Source of the DNA: Marinobacter santoriniensis NKSG1
Lineage (GTDB): Bacteria; Pseudomonadota; Gammaproteobacteria; Pseudomonadales; Oleiphilaceae
Reading direction: 5' to 3'
Length of the DNA: 64,000 nt
Assembly (NCBI RefSeq): GCF_000347775.1
Contig: NZ_APAT01000026.1
Coordinates: forward strand, 1-64,000
In this document: one piece after another, positions 35,873 through 45,098 of the stretch
Layout of the letters: each line of letters opens with the position of its first letter
Numbering within the stretch: position 1 is the first letter of the stretch
Made by a program: the position numbers and the translations under genes
The notes under the pieces: generated by a model
Database searches by the model: none
Seen by the model: the letters and a program-made list of their open reading frames with translations, nothing else
Told to the model about the DNA's origin: nothing

Positions 35873-37420
35873 ATGGCTGAATCCCGCCACGCGCTGTTCC
35901 GGCAGTTTTCAAAATCGGACTGGTTCGGTTTCCTGAAAGGGGTGGAAAAGGAAGGCCTGCGGGTCGACCGTAACGGTTTTATTGCCCAGACGCCGCACCC
36001 CGAGGCGCTTGGCTCCACGCTGACCCATCCACGGATTACCACGGACTATTCCGAAGCGTTGCTGGAGCTGATCACGCCGGTCTGCGACAGCACAGACAGC
36101 CTGCTGGAGTCGCTGAGAGATATTCATCGATTCGTGCAGAAGAACCTGGACGACGAGGTTTTCTGGGCGGCCAGTATGCCCTGCGAACTCGATGGCGATG
36201 AGAGCATTCCGATTGCCGAGTACGGAAGCTCCAACATTGGCTATCTGAAACACGTCTACCGGCAGGGACTTGCTGTCCGGTATGGGCGGGTCATGCAGAG
36301 CATTGCCGGCGCCCATTACAACCTGTCGTTGCCGGACGCATTCTGGGAGAAGTGGCAGCAGGCACTGGATAACCGACAGTCCCTCAAGGACTTCAAATCG
36401 GACCAGTATTTCTGGCTGATCCGGAATTTCCGCCGCCGGAGCTGGCTGTTGATGCTGCTGTTCGGCACCTCGCCGGCCCTGGACGACAGCTTTTTGGCCG
36501 GTGTCCAGCACGACCTGAGCCGGTTCGATCCAAGAACCTCCTATGGCCAGAATGCCACCTCGCTGAGAATGGGCGATCTGGGCTATCACAACAATGCCCA
36601 GGCGTCGCTCAATATCTGTTTCAACGAATTGTCCACCTATACACAGACGCTGGATCGGGCGATCCATACCACCTGGCCGCCATACGAGGAAATTGGCACG
36701 CGGCGGGGTGACCGGTTCATCCAGATCAACACCAGCGTGTTGCAGATCGAGAACGAGTATTACAGTGCCGTTCGTCCGAAACGCACTACGGAGCGTGAGG
36801 AAAAGCCCATCCAGGCGCTGGAGGCCAGGGGGGTCGAGTACATCGAGGTGCGGTGCCTGGATCTGGACCCATTCTCACCGGTGGGCGTGAATCGGGAGCA
36901 GATCGATTTCCTGGACCTGTTCCTGCTCGATTGTCTGCTCTCCGAATCGCCGCGCATCGGCGACGACGAGTGCGAACGACTGGATGATAACTACAAGGAT
37001 GTGGTCTCACGGGGCCGGGACGCAGATCTGACCCTGTGTTGCGGTGGAGAGCGCGCCAGCGCCATGACCCTGGCGAGGGAGATTCTGGACCGGTTGGCGC
37101 CACTGGCAGAACAACTCGACGGCTGGTGCGGGGACGATCGGTACACTCAGGCGCTTGAGTCCCAGCGCCGCAGCCTGGCCGAGGGCGTGCCCTCCTGGCG
37201 AGTGCTGGAGGCCATGCGCAGTTCGGGCCTCGGTCACCGCGACTGGGTAATGGACATCTCCCGTCGGCATCAGCAGATCCTCCGGGAGGAATCGCTGGCA
37301 CCGGATGTTCTGGCGTCTTTCGAGGAGATGAGCCGGCTATCGCTCTCGGAACAGGCCGATATCGAAGCTGCGGATACCGTCCCGTTCGAACGCTTTCTGG
37401 CGCATTACCTGCGCTCCTGA
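35873..37420 (+). CDS. gshA: Glutamate-cysteine ligase (gamma-proteobacterial type)
   Basis: The protein has 515 residues. The N-terminal GVEKEGLRVD is the ATP/metal-binding glutamate motif of GshA, followed by TDYSEALLELITP and the AGAHYNLSLP active-site strand. The C-terminus has the IEVRCLDLDPFSPVG motif. It forms gamma-glutamylcysteine from glutamate and cysteine with ATP, the committed step of glutathione synthesis. It follows tex by 65 bp on the same strand. gshB is not in the window. Confidence 0.96.
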   Translation: MAESRHALFRQFSKSDWFGFLKGVEKEGLRVDRNGFIAQTPHPEALGSTLTHPRITTDYSEALLELITPVCDSTDSLLESLRDIHRFVQKNLDDEVFWAASMPCELDGDESIPIAEYGSSNIGYLKHVYRQGLAVRYGRVMQSIAGAHYNLSLPDAFWEKWQQALDNRQSLKDFKSDQYFWLIRNFRRRSWLLMLLFGTSPALDDSFLAGVQHDLSRFDPRTSYGQNATSLRMGDLGYHNNAQASLNICFNELSTYTQTLDRAIHTTWPPYEEIGTRRGDRFIQINTSVLQIENEYYSAVRPKRTTEREEKPIQALEARGVEYIEVRCLDLDPFSPVGVNREQIDFLDLFLLDCLLSESPRIGDDECERLDDNYKDVVSRGRDADLTLCCGGERASAMTLAREILDRLAPLAEQLDGWCGDDRYTQALESQRRSLAEGVPSWRVLEAMRSSGLGHRDWVMDISRRHQQILREESLAPDVLASFEEMSRLSLSEQADIEAADTVPFERFLAHYLRS

Positions 37421-37542
37421 TGGTCGGAGGCGCCCTCGGTCACACCCGAAGGTGGACCTGCCGCACAGAACGGAAAGGCCGGTTTGTCACGCTCCCGGTC
37501 GGCTGTTAGTTTTTGTAACAGAGAGCTGACTCGGAGCGTGTC

Positions 37543-37755
37543 ATGGCAAGGGATATCAAACTCGGCTGGGATGTGGAATCACTGAACAAGGCGTACCGCC
37601 AGGGGTATATGGCGGCCTCCATGGGCATGGAAAAGGCCCGTTGCCCATACCGGGGTGAGGTTGTCATTGCCGCCTGGGAAGCTGGCTGGGAAGATGCCGA
37701 TGCCACCCGGGAGCAGCCCGGTCAGGCCGACGACCTGTTTTCCCGGATTGCCTGA
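37543..37755 (+). CDS. rmf: Ribosome modulation factor-like protein
   Basis: The protein has 70 residues. The core LNKAYRQGYMAASMGMEKARCPYRGE and WEAGWEDA blocks match RMF (E. coli: RAHQRGYQAG, CPY, WLGGWREA). RMF binds 70S ribosomes and drives 100S dimer hibernation in stationary phase. This version is about 15 residues longer than E. coli RMF, with an acidic rather than basic C-terminal tail and a less basic N-terminus. Ribosome binding is therefore likely but not assured. It is monocistronic, with convergent fliL-like gene 14 bp downstream. Confidence 0.8.
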   Translation: MARDIKLGWDVESLNKAYRQGYMAASMGMEKARCPYRGEVVIAAWEAGWEDADATREQPGQADDLFSRIA

Positions 37756-37769
37756 CCCGGCCCTTTCGG

Positions 37770-38237
37770 TTATTTCTGCACTACGAATTCGGTGAACAGC
37801 ACTCCATCGATCGAGACACCGGTGTGCTGTTCTTCCAGTATCTTGTTGATCCTCGCTTTCGCCTCTTCCCTCAGCGCTTTCTGGCCATCCATGGTCGTGA
37901 TGGCGTCGGCATCCGTCTGTTCTCCGAAAAGCATCACCAGCGCGTTCCGCAGGCTGGGCATGTGGGCCTCGACAGCCGGCCGGGTTTGTTCGCTGGATGC
38001 CCTCAGTGTTACCGCGGCTTTCAGGTAGGTCACCTTGTTGCCCGGTTTGCCTACGTTGGTGACAAAAGCCGGATCCATGGAAATATAGTCGGTAACGCCG
38101 GGTGCTTCTGCTGGCGCTTCCTCAGTGGAGTCCGCTTTCTCTTCTGCCGTGGCCATGGCCGGTATGAGAATGGAAAGCAGGGTGGCCAGAATCAGAAAGC
38201 GTTTTGGCAGACGAATCATAAGCTTGAAGTTCACCAT
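37770..38237 (-). CDS. Exported FliL-like protein
   Basis: The protein has 155 residues. An N-terminal hydrophobic segment with a signal-peptide profile ends in AMATAEE, followed by a Glu/Ala-rich linker. The FliL domain has YISMDPAFVTNVGKPGNKVTYL, LRNALVMLFGEQ, LREEAKARINKIL and a terminal VLFTEFVVQ. Classical FliL is a single-pass inner-membrane protein of the flagellar stator. Here a signal-peptidase site seems present and no flagellar gene is adjacent, so it is a FliL paralogue. The start could be Met7 (38219). Confidence 0.82.
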   Translation of the reverse strand: MVNFKLMIRLPKRFLILATLLSILIPAMATAEEKADSTEEAPAEAPGVTDYISMDPAFVTNVGKPGNKVTYLKAAVTLRASSEQTRPAVEAHMPSLRNALVMLFGEQTDADAITTMDGQKALREEAKARINKILEEQHTGVSIDGVLFTEFVVQK

Positions 38238-38343
38238 GGTTTAGGGTTTAGTGAGCAGTCGTTAGCTACGTCAACGGCTTGTTCCCGAGAATAGCAGGCC
38301 TTCGGGCTGGTTTCAGGTTCCATTTTTCCTTCGAGGTGTTGTT

Positions 38344-38850
38344 TTGGCAAGCAGATGGGTCTTTGGTGTCATTTTTCTCGTTTGCGCGACTCTGCTCGGG
38401 GTGGCGTTCTACATGGAATATGTGATGGGGCTGGAACCCTGTCCGCTGTGCTGGCTCCAGCGTTTTGGCTTTATGGGGGCGGCCGTGGTCAGCCTGCTGG
38501 CTTTTCTGCATGGGCCTGTGGCCTGGGGTAACCGGGTTTACGGCTTGCTTCTGGCGCTGACAGCGGGCGCTGGCCTTGGTGTGGCGATTCGCCAGCTCTG
38601 GTTGCAGAGCCTGCCCGCGGATCAGGTGCCGGCGTGCGGCCCCTCCGTGGACTACATGCTGGAAGTGCTGCCCTGGAAGGAAGTGCTTGCCACGGCAATC
38701 CGGGGCACCGGTGACTGTGCGGAAGTGGTATGGCGTTTTCTGGGGCTGAGCATCCCGGGATGGACCGCGATCTGCTTCAGTCTGCTGGTGCTGATCGGCC
38801 TGTATTTCCTGTTGAGGCCGGCCCGGTCAGGGGGCTGGATCCGAAGCTGA
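38344..38850 (+). CDS. dsbB: Disulfide bond formation protein DsbB
   Basis: The protein has 168 residues from a TTG at 38344 with GAGG at 38333-38336; no in-frame ATG exists before the first helix. There are four membrane helices. The quinone-side pair is Cys33-Pro-Leu-Cys36, and the periplasmic loop pair is Cys98 and Cys125. It re-oxidises DsbA and passes electrons to ubiquinone. No dsbA is adjacent. The unusual start codon may limit expression. Confidence 0.95.
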   Translation: MASRWVFGVIFLVCATLLGVAFYMEYVMGLEPCPLCWLQRFGFMGAAVVSLLAFLHGPVAWGNRVYGLLLALTAGAGLGVAIRQLWLQSLPADQVPACGPSVDYMLEVLPWKEVLATAIRGTGDCAEVVWRFLGLSIPGWTAICFSLLVLIGLYFLLRPARSGGWIRS

Positions 38851-38952
38851 AACGGTTGCGGCCCACCGTTGCCTTGGGGTACCTTGAGCAACGAACCAAG
38901 CGTATTTCCTCCCGGTCCCGATGACCGGAGAAACAAGCGGAGAACAGGCGTC

Positions 38953-39432
38953 ATGTTGGAAAATTGCCGGAATGCCAAGGAGCGGTGGGGTGGTGTAAAC
39001 AAGCTGATTGATCGCTGGCTTCAGGCACGCCAGGAACTGTTGGTCCGCTATTGTGATTTGACGGGGGAAAAAGACCTCTCAGAGACCGAGGCCCTCAAGA
39101 AGAAGTTCGTCGGCCTGTGTGAGGTCCTGGTGGACTACGTGTCAGCGGGCCATTTCGAGGTTTATGAACAGCTGATTCAGGAAGCCCGGGAGTTCAATGA
39201 CGGCGGCCTGGAACTCGCTGCAAAGCTCTATCCCCGGATTCAGGAAACCACCGAGGTGGCGCTCAGTTTTAACGACCGTCTGGACGGCCGGCACCTGTCC
39301 GAGGCGGACATCCGGGGATTGTTTGATGAGCTTTCACAGCTTGGCGAGACGCTCGAAAACCGGTTCGAGATGGAAGATTTTCTCATTGAACACCTGCACC
39401 GGGCGCACGAGGGGAAAGTGGCGTCCGCGTGA
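38953..39432 (+). CDS. rsd: Anti-sigma70 regulator Rsd/AlgQ
   Basis: The protein has 159 residues from the ATG at 38953, preceded by GGAGAAC; the upstream in-frame extension lacks family similarity. It is an all-helical Rsd/AlgQ protein: LENCRNAKERWGGVNKLIDRWL at the start, RQELLVRYCDL, FVGLCEVLVDYVSAGHFEVYEQL and the C-terminal LGETLENRFEMEDFLIE. It binds region 4 of sigma70 and shifts RNA polymerase toward alternative sigma factors in stationary phase. In pseudomonads AlgQ also affects alginate. A strong terminator follows. Confidence 0.95.
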   Translation: MLENCRNAKERWGGVNKLIDRWLQARQELLVRYCDLTGEKDLSETEALKKKFVGLCEVLVDYVSAGHFEVYEQLIQEAREFNDGGLELAAKLYPRIQETTEVALSFNDRLDGRHLSEADIRGLFDELSQLGETLENRFEMEDFLIEHLHRAHEGKVASA

Positions 39433-39445
39433 TGAATCCGAACAC

Positions 39446-39478
39446 ATAAAAAACCCGGTCGACTGACCGGGTTTTTTT
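39446..39478. terminator. Bidirectional terminator between rsd and FKBP gene
   Basis: The stem ACCCGGTC (39453-39460) / GACCGGGT (39465-39472) has loop GACT and is flanked by an A-run on the left and a T-run on the right. It can therefore stop transcription of convergent genes in both directions. Confidence 0.92.
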
Positions 39479-39492
39479 GTGCCTGAAGGCGA

Positions 39493-40236
39493 TTACTCTG
39501 ACGCGTTGTCTCCGCCGTCGTCGGCGCTGTCATCAGGATTGATGGCCAGCAGTTCCACGTCGAAGACCAGTGTCTCGTTGGGCCCGATGGCGCGGTTTCC
39601 GCCCGGACCGTACGCAAGCTCAGACGGGATGTACAGCTTGTAACGAGCCCCTTCGCTCATCAGCTGAAGACCTTCGGTCCAGCCCGGAATGACCTGGTTC
39701 AGAGTAAAAGTCACCGGCTCGCCACGTTCGCGGGAACTGTCGAATACCTTTCCGGACAATAGCTCTCCGGTGTAGTGCACCTTGACGGTATCGTCCGCTG
39801 CCGGTTTGGCGCCGGTGCCTTCCTTGATCACCTTGTACTGCAGGCCGGATTCGGTCGTTTTGACGCCTTCTTTCTTGGCGTTTTCCGCCAGGAAGGCCTC
39901 ACCGGCTTCCTTGTTCTTCTGAGCCAGCTCCTCCATCTGCTTCTGCTGCTTTTCCTGCATCTGCTTCTGGTACGTCATAAGGGCTTCTTTGATCTCGTCA
40001 CGGCTCAGACGCTTGACCTTCTCGTCTCCGGAGTTGCCATGCTGGATGCCCTGGAGGAACTGGTCCATCTGGAGATCGGGCAGGTCATTGCTCATGCGCT
40101 CACCAAGCACCAGCCCCATGCCGTAACTGACCTTCTGTTCGACGGAATCGAGTTTGGGTTGATCCGGCGCCTCCGGCGGCGTTGAACATCCGGCGACAAC
40201 GCCGGCCATGGCCATTGCTAGCAGGGTTTTCTTCAT
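39493..40236 (-). CDS. FKBP-type peptidyl-prolyl isomerase lipoprotein (FkpA/Mip type)
   Basis: The protein has 247 residues. The lipoprotein signal has lipobox VAGC with Cys17. A helical dimerisation domain (about 35-125) includes a Gln/Lys-rich stretch (KQMQEKQQKQMEEL). The C-terminal FKBP domain has VKVHYTGELLSGKVFDSS, VIPGWTEGLQLM, YIPSELAYG and LVFDVELL. It is predicted to assist folding of exported proteins while anchored in the outer membrane. An acidic tail ends the protein. fkpA is the closest named relative, but the branch is not resolved. Confidence 0.93.
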   Translation of the reverse strand: MKKTLLAMAMAGVVAGCSTPPEAPDQPKLDSVEQKVSYGMGLVLGERMSNDLPDLQMDQFLQGIQHGNSGDEKVKRLSRDEIKEALMTYQKQMQEKQQKQMEELAQKNKEAGEAFLAENAKKEGVKTTESGLQYKVIKEGTGAKPAADDTVKVHYTGELLSGKVFDSSRERGEPVTFTLNQVIPGWTEGLQLMSEGARYKLYIPSELAYGPGGNRAIGPNETLVFDVELLAINPDDSADDGGDNASE

Positions 40237-40367
40237 TTCCAGGTCCTTAACGATTGGCGTATTGGCGAGGGAATTGCGCTCCCTCCTTATCTTTGTTGAA
40301 CCCCAAAAGGTAGCGGTTTCTGGCAGCAGATGCCACTGAACATGTGTTAACGATGCCTACGGTTGGC

Positions 40368-40757
40368 TTAGCTGCCATTACGACCGGCATTGGGGCCCAT
40401 TGAGAATGGGGCGCTGTAGGGGGACTGCCAGTCGGTGTCCGGGTCGGAAGGCGGGCTGCCCCCCAGCGATTTTTCCGGGCGTTCGATGGCGAGCGTGTTC
40501 CAGGGACCCTGGGATGGCGGCTGGTCGGCGTAATGCCAGTTGCCCTCGGTGTCCTGCCATTTGAAAACGATATCCGGACCATCGGTGGGAACCGGAGATG
40601 GGACCAGGCCTTCGAAGGCCGGTATCTCGTCCGTCTGGGGGTCGTCCTGAGTGACCGGTGCGGCCACCTCCTGAGGGTCGTTAATGCCGAAGAAAATCAA
40701 CAGCAGGAGCAACCCCAGCGCCGGAAATGAAAGCCGTATGAGCCACTTCATGATCAT
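40368..40757 (-). CDS. DUF4124-like membrane-anchored protein
   Basis: The protein has 129 residues. A single N-terminal membrane helix (about 5-24) is followed by a Pro/Asp-rich linker and one DUF4124-like beta motif (VFKWQDTEGNWHYADQPP), thought to be a periplasmic binding or scaffold module. The C-terminus is Ser/Pro/Gly-rich and probably disordered. The ATGATCATG start region overlaps the stop of the TIGR02444 gene by four bases, so the two are translationally coupled. Function is unknown. Confidence 0.8.
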   Translation of the reverse strand: MIMKWLIRLSFPALGLLLLLIFFGINDPQEVAAPVTQDDPQTDEIPAFEGLVPSPVPTDGPDIVFKWQDTEGNWHYADQPPSQGPWNTLAIERPEKSLGGSPPSDPDTDWQSPYSAPFSMGPNAGRNGS

Positions 40758-41266
40758 GGCTGGTAATCTCCCTCGGAGAGGTTAGCCAGGGATCGGGCCA
40801 GTGCATTCAAGATATCTGAGACCTCATTAGCCTGTTGGGTGCAGGGGGCTGCAGCGACAAGATTGGTTTTGATCAGCGTTTCTCGTCCGTGCATGTCCGC
40901 CTCGGTTTGATTTATGTGTGCCTGTGTTCGCCACACCAGTGCCAATTCCAGCTGTTCCGCCTGCAACTCAAGTCCTGCGATACTCTGTCGCAGGCCACCA
41001 ACGGTCTCCGGCGCTTTTGGAAGACTTCTGCGTACCGCCCTCAGGGGACCGGTTACACGATCGCGCCACTCTGATACCGTAGCGTCCTCCGCTTCTGTGT
41101 ACCGCCGGTTCTGTTGGGCCAGCCAACCGGCAAGAATCAGGCGGGTGACGCTCCAGCCTTCATCCTGGAGCCCGAGGCAGGTTCGCTGCACGTCAGGATT
41201 CTTCCAGACTGCCAGGGCATAACGCCAAAGTGGGTTGTCCGGTTCCAACTCCCTCGGTACGTGCAC
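40754..41266 (-). CDS. TIGR02444 family protein (DUF2390)
   Basis: The protein has 170 residues, soluble and helical. The N-terminal DNPLWRYALAVWKNPDVQ, the CLGLQDEGWSVTRLILAGWLA and the WRDRVTGPLRAVRRSLP segments match the TIGR02444/DUF2390 family of uncharacterised proteobacterial proteins. No catalytic motif is evident. It is divergent from yheS, a common neighbour of this family in Pseudomonas-like genomes as I recall it, and coupled to the DUF4124-like gene. Confidence 0.88.
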   Translation of the reverse strand: MHVPRELEPDNPLWRYALAVWKNPDVQRTCLGLQDEGWSVTRLILAGWLAQQNRRYTEAEDATVSEWRDRVTGPLRAVRRSLPKAPETVGGLRQSIAGLELQAEQLELALVWRTQAHINQTEADMHGRETLIKTNLVAAAPCTQQANEVSDILNALARSLANLSEGDYQP

Positions 41267-41308
41267 GCCGAACCTTTCCTGATTGCTTTACGCTGATAGA
41301 ATGGATTT

Positions 41309-43255
41309 ATGTTAACGATAACCGATCTCAGTTTACAACGGGGCGGCGTCTGGTTGCTAGAAACCGTAACTTTAACGGTCCAACCCGGCCAGCGAGTTGC
41401 CATCGTCGGCGCCAATGGTGCCGGGAAATCCAGTCTTTTCCAGCTCTTGTTGGGCCAGCTGGCCCCGGAACAGGGGAGTGTATCCCTTCCGGGTGGATGC
41501 CGGATCGCTCACATGGCTCAGGAGGTGGCGGCGTCGGACCGTTCCGCCCGGGATTTCGTGCTTGATGGCGACCCCGAACTGCGCCGCCTCGAAGCGGAGC
41601 TGGCCCGTGCCGAAGCCGACGGTGATGACCATGCGATCGCCCGCATCCACGGCGAGCTGGACGTTCATGAAGCCTGGTCAGCTCCGCGCCGGGCGGAGTC
41701 GTTGCTGCGTGGGCTGGGCTTCGCTGATGGTGATGCCGACCGGCCAGTGGCGGCATTCTCCGGCGGCTGGCGTATCCGTTTGAACCTTGCGCAGGCCCTG
41801 ATGCGCCCGTCGGACCTTCTGCTGCTGGATGAGCCGACCAACCACCTGGATCTGGACGCCTGCCTGTGGCTGGAAAACTGGCTTCGCCGGTATCCGGGAA
41901 CGCTGCTGTTCATCTCCCACGACCGTGACTTCATGGATCGGGTGGCGACGCATGTCGTGCATTTCGACAGACGGAAACTCGACCTCTATACGGGCAACTA
42001 CTCGGCCTTTGAACGTCAGCGCAGTGAGCGCTTGTCCCAGCAGCAGGCCAACTACGAGCGTCAGCAGGCCCGGATTGCGGAAATCCAGCGCTTCGTCGAT
42101 CGCTTCAAGGCCAAGGCAACCAAGGCCCGTCAGGCGCAAAGCCGGGTGAAGGCACTGGAACGGATGGAGCGGATTGCGCCGGCCCATGTCGATTCTCCGT
42201 TCAGTTTCTCCTTTCCCATGGCGGAGAAGGTCTCCAATCCGCTGCTCTCCATCCGTAACGGTCGTGCCGGCTACGGCGAAACCGTGATTCTGGACAAACT
42301 CAACCTGACGCTGTTGCCGGGCAGTCGCATTGGCTTGCTGGGACCCAACGGGGCGGGGAAATCCACGCTGATGGACGCGCTCAGAGGCGAGGGAACCCTG
42401 CTGGCCGGGGAGCGGACCTGCGGTGAACACCTGGCCATCGGCTATTTCGCCCAGCACCAGCTTGAATCCCTCGATCTGGATGCCAGTCCGTTTTTGCATC
42501 TACAACGGCTGGCCCCGAAAGCGTCCGAGCAGAGCATCCGTAATTTCCTGGGCGGTTTTGATTTCCACGGTGACGAAGCGCTCAGCCCGATCCGCTCGTT
42601 CTCGGGTGGCGAAAAGGCCCGGGTTGCTCTCGCGGTCATTGCCTGGCAGCGGCCCAACCTGTTGTTGCTGGACGAGCCCACCAACCATCTGGACCTGGAG
42701 ATGCGCCAGGCGCTGACCATGGCGCTGCAGAATTTCGAGGGCGCCATCGTGGTGGTGTCTCACGATCGCCATTTGCTGCGCAATACGGTGGATGAGTTCT
42801 GGCTGGTGACCGACGGCGGCGTGACGGAGTATGACGGTGACCTGGAGGATTACGAGCGCTGGCTTGCAGACCGCCGTAAAGATCGGGATGACGACGAAGC
42901 GCCAAAGCGGGACGCTGGCCAGACCTCACCGGCGGGCGCGTCCGCGAACGTGGGGGAAAGTTCGGAGGATCGCAAGGCGAGGAAGCGCCAGGAAGCCGAA
43001 ATGCGTCGCAAGTTGAGCCCCTACCGAAAACAGCAGGCGACGCTTGAGCAGGAGATGGATCGGTTACAGCAGGCCCTGAAGGCTCTGGAGTCGGAGTTGG
43101 CTGACCCCGCTCTGTATGAGGACGGCGGCCAGTCCCGCCTGACTGAATTGCTCGGCCGTCAGGCCGAAAACAGTCGCAAGCTCGAAGAAGTCGAGGCGCA
43201 ATGGCTCGAAACGAGCGAGACAGTCGAGGCTTTGGAAATGGAACTGGCGGGCTAA
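41309..43255 (+). CDS. yheS: ABC-F ATPase YheS
   Basis: The protein has 648 residues with two ABC domains and no membrane region. Walker A motifs are GANGAGKS and GPNGAGKS, signatures are FSGGWRIRLN and FSGGEKARV, and Walker B segments are LLLLDEPTNHLDL in both halves. The linker carries the family's FKAKATKARQAQSRVKALERM. The C-terminal coiled coil (about 550-645) is acidic and basic in turns. It matches YheS rather than Uup or EttA. YheS acts on translating ribosomes, helping with difficult nascent chains. Its stop overlaps that of convergent ppx by 4 bp. Confidence 0.95.
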   Translation: MLTITDLSLQRGGVWLLETVTLTVQPGQRVAIVGANGAGKSSLFQLLLGQLAPEQGSVSLPGGCRIAHMAQEVAASDRSARDFVLDGDPELRRLEAELARAEADGDDHAIARIHGELDVHEAWSAPRRAESLLRGLGFADGDADRPVAAFSGGWRIRLNLAQALMRPSDLLLLDEPTNHLDLDACLWLENWLRRYPGTLLFISHDRDFMDRVATHVVHFDRRKLDLYTGNYSAFERQRSERLSQQQANYERQQARIAEIQRFVDRFKAKATKARQAQSRVKALERMERIAPAHVDSPFSFSFPMAEKVSNPLLSIRNGRAGYGETVILDKLNLTLLPGSRIGLLGPNGAGKSTLMDALRGEGTLLAGERTCGEHLAIGYFAQHQLESLDLDASPFLHLQRLAPKASEQSIRNFLGGFDFHGDEALSPIRSFSGGEKARVALAVIAWQRPNLLLLDEPTNHLDLEMRQALTMALQNFEGAIVVVSHDRHLLRNTVDEFWLVTDGGVTEYDGDLEDYERWLADRRKDRDDDEAPKRDAGQTSPAGASANVGESSEDRKARKRQEAEMRRKLSPYRKQQATLEQEMDRLQQALKALESELADPALYEDGGQSRLTELLGRQAENSRKLEEVEAQWLETSETVEALEMELAG

Positions 43256-44799
43256 TGGCCCGCGATGTTCAGCGTGAAATCCTGCTTGGCCAGGTAGTCT
43301 CGCTCGTTCTTGAGGTCCGCAAGCGTCAGTGGTCGGTCATCCAGCCAGCCGTCGGGGAAGCTGACGGTCAGTTTGTTGTCTCCGGGTTCGAGGCGAAACG
43401 ACGGTGGCGGTTCCATGTTCCGAGGATGCTGCAGCAGCACCGCGAGGCGGACTAGGATACAGAGCCGGCGCAGGCGGACGGCGTCCTCCGGGTCCAGTCC
43501 CTCGAAGATCACCGGTGCAAATTTGCGCCGATGCCCCCGAACCAGTGTCGCCAGGTCCCGCTGGAATTGCTGGCTGAAACCCGGGAGGTCGGAGTAACGG
43601 AGCAGATAGGCGCCGTGCTTGTGGTACTGGCTGTGAGAGATGGTCAGTCCGATTTCGTGTAACCGGCAGGCCCAGCGCAGGGCTTCTTCGTCGGCTGGGG
43701 TCCTCAGCTTCCAGGTATCGGCCACCTGCTCCCAGGCTGCGACGGCGACCGCCTCGACGGCCGCCCCATGCTCCTGATCGACGTGATAGCGCTCCTGTAG
43801 TGCGCCGATGGTTCGTTCGCGGACGTCCTCGTGCTGGATCCGGCCGACAATGTCGTACAGCAGCCCTTCCCGGAGCGCACCGTCGGCGAATTCCATGTCT
43901 TCGATGCCCAGTGACTGGAAAGCCCCCATCAGGATGGCAAAACCGGCGGGGAAAATGTTCTGCCGATCCGCCCGGACACCGAGCTCGCCCAGTTTTTCCG
44001 TTTTGCCCATGTCCACCAGGCGCCGACGCAATTCCTGCATCGCGGGACGGGTGATGGTGCCATCGGTCAGCTTGAGCGAGGCGAGAACGCTGGCAATCGC
44101 CTTGATCGTACCCGAGGAACCCACCACGCTCTGCCAGCCGGCGGACCGATAGTGCTGGCGGATGTTCAGCAGCTCCTGTTCTGCATGGGTCACCGCCCTG
44201 TCCATCTGTTTGCGCGTAATCCTGCCGTCCGGGAAATACCGGTGTCGGAACGAGACACAGCCCATGTGCAGGCTTTCCAGATGCAGGGGTTCAAACCGCT
44301 GGCCGATGATGAATTCGGTGCTGCCACCACCGATATCGATCACCAGGCGTCGACCGATGTCGTCGGAGAGAGTGTGGGAAACCCCCAGATAGATCAGTCG
44401 GGCTTCTTCGCGACCAGCGATGATTTCAATGGGATAACCGAGGAGTTCTTCGGCCCGGTTGATGAACTGGTGGGCATTGCGGGCAACGCGTAAGGCGTTG
44501 GTGCCGACCACCTGAACGGCATCGGATGGCATGCCTCCCAGGCGCTGGGCAAACCGGCTCAGACAGTCCAGTGCCCGTTGCTGGGCTTCCTCGGTCAGCC
44601 GGTTGTACTGGTCCAGTCCGGCACCGAGCTGAACTTTTTCTCCCATCTTTTCCAGCGTGCGGATCTCTCCGTGCACCAGACGGGCCACCACCATGTGAAA
44701 GCTGTTGGAGCCCATGTCGATGGCCGCGAGCGTCTGCGGGCCTGCTACCTCGTTTTCGCCATTGGAATCGGCCGTCACGTCAGGGGGAATCCTTGTCAA
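43252..44799 (-). CDS. ppx: Exopolyphosphatase (Ppx/GppA family)
   Basis: The protein has 515 residues. The ASKHA phosphatase core has AAIDMGSNSFHMVVAR (phosphate 1), INRAEELLGYPIEIIAGREEARL, and LVIDIGGGSTEFIIG (phosphate 2). The C-terminal HD-like helical domain has RWACRLHEIGLTISHSQYHKHGAYL. Length with the C-terminal domain and position next to trxA and rho favour Ppx, although GppA activity on pppGpp cannot be excluded. It releases phosphate from polyphosphate chains. It is divergent from trxA. Confidence 0.93.
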   Translation of the reverse strand: MTRIPPDVTADSNGENEVAGPQTLAAIDMGSNSFHMVVARLVHGEIRTLEKMGEKVQLGAGLDQYNRLTEEAQQRALDCLSRFAQRLGGMPSDAVQVVGTNALRVARNAHQFINRAEELLGYPIEIIAGREEARLIYLGVSHTLSDDIGRRLVIDIGGGSTEFIIGQRFEPLHLESLHMGCVSFRHRYFPDGRITRKQMDRAVTHAEQELLNIRQHYRSAGWQSVVGSSGTIKAIASVLASLKLTDGTITRPAMQELRRRLVDMGKTEKLGELGVRADRQNIFPAGFAILMGAFQSLGIEDMEFADGALREGLLYDIVGRIQHEDVRERTIGALQERYHVDQEHGAAVEAVAVAAWEQVADTWKLRTPADEEALRWACRLHEIGLTISHSQYHKHGAYLLRYSDLPGFSQQFQRDLATLVRGHRRKFAPVIFEGLDPEDAVRLRRLCILVRLAVLLQHPRNMEPPPSFRLEPGDNKLTVSFPDGWLDDRPLTLADLKNERDYLAKQDFTLNIAGH

Positions 44800-45098
44800 A
44801 GGGAACTTGCCCGGTACTATAAGCCATCTTTCTCGGGGCTGTCAGTACCGAAGAATAGCCAATGCCGGGCTATCTTGACCGGGGTCAGACCGGCTTCTGA
44901 AAGTGATCGATAGCATCACTGCGGGTTGTACTGCTTCACATCAGGATGATCATTCGCGTAAAGTATGCCGTAACAAAAACGAGGGTGAACGGTTGTCTGT
45001 CCGACAGCCTTCAGCATCAGTCAACAGCATCCCGGAGACGATTGAATCGCGCAATGGCGCACTCTCTGTCGTAGGGTTGCCTGAATCAGGAAAAGGTA

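Noticed and set aside
44879..44888. Single GGGGTCAGA upstream of trxA considered as a second RAYT-type palindrome
   Set aside because: No inverted partner follows within hairpin distance.
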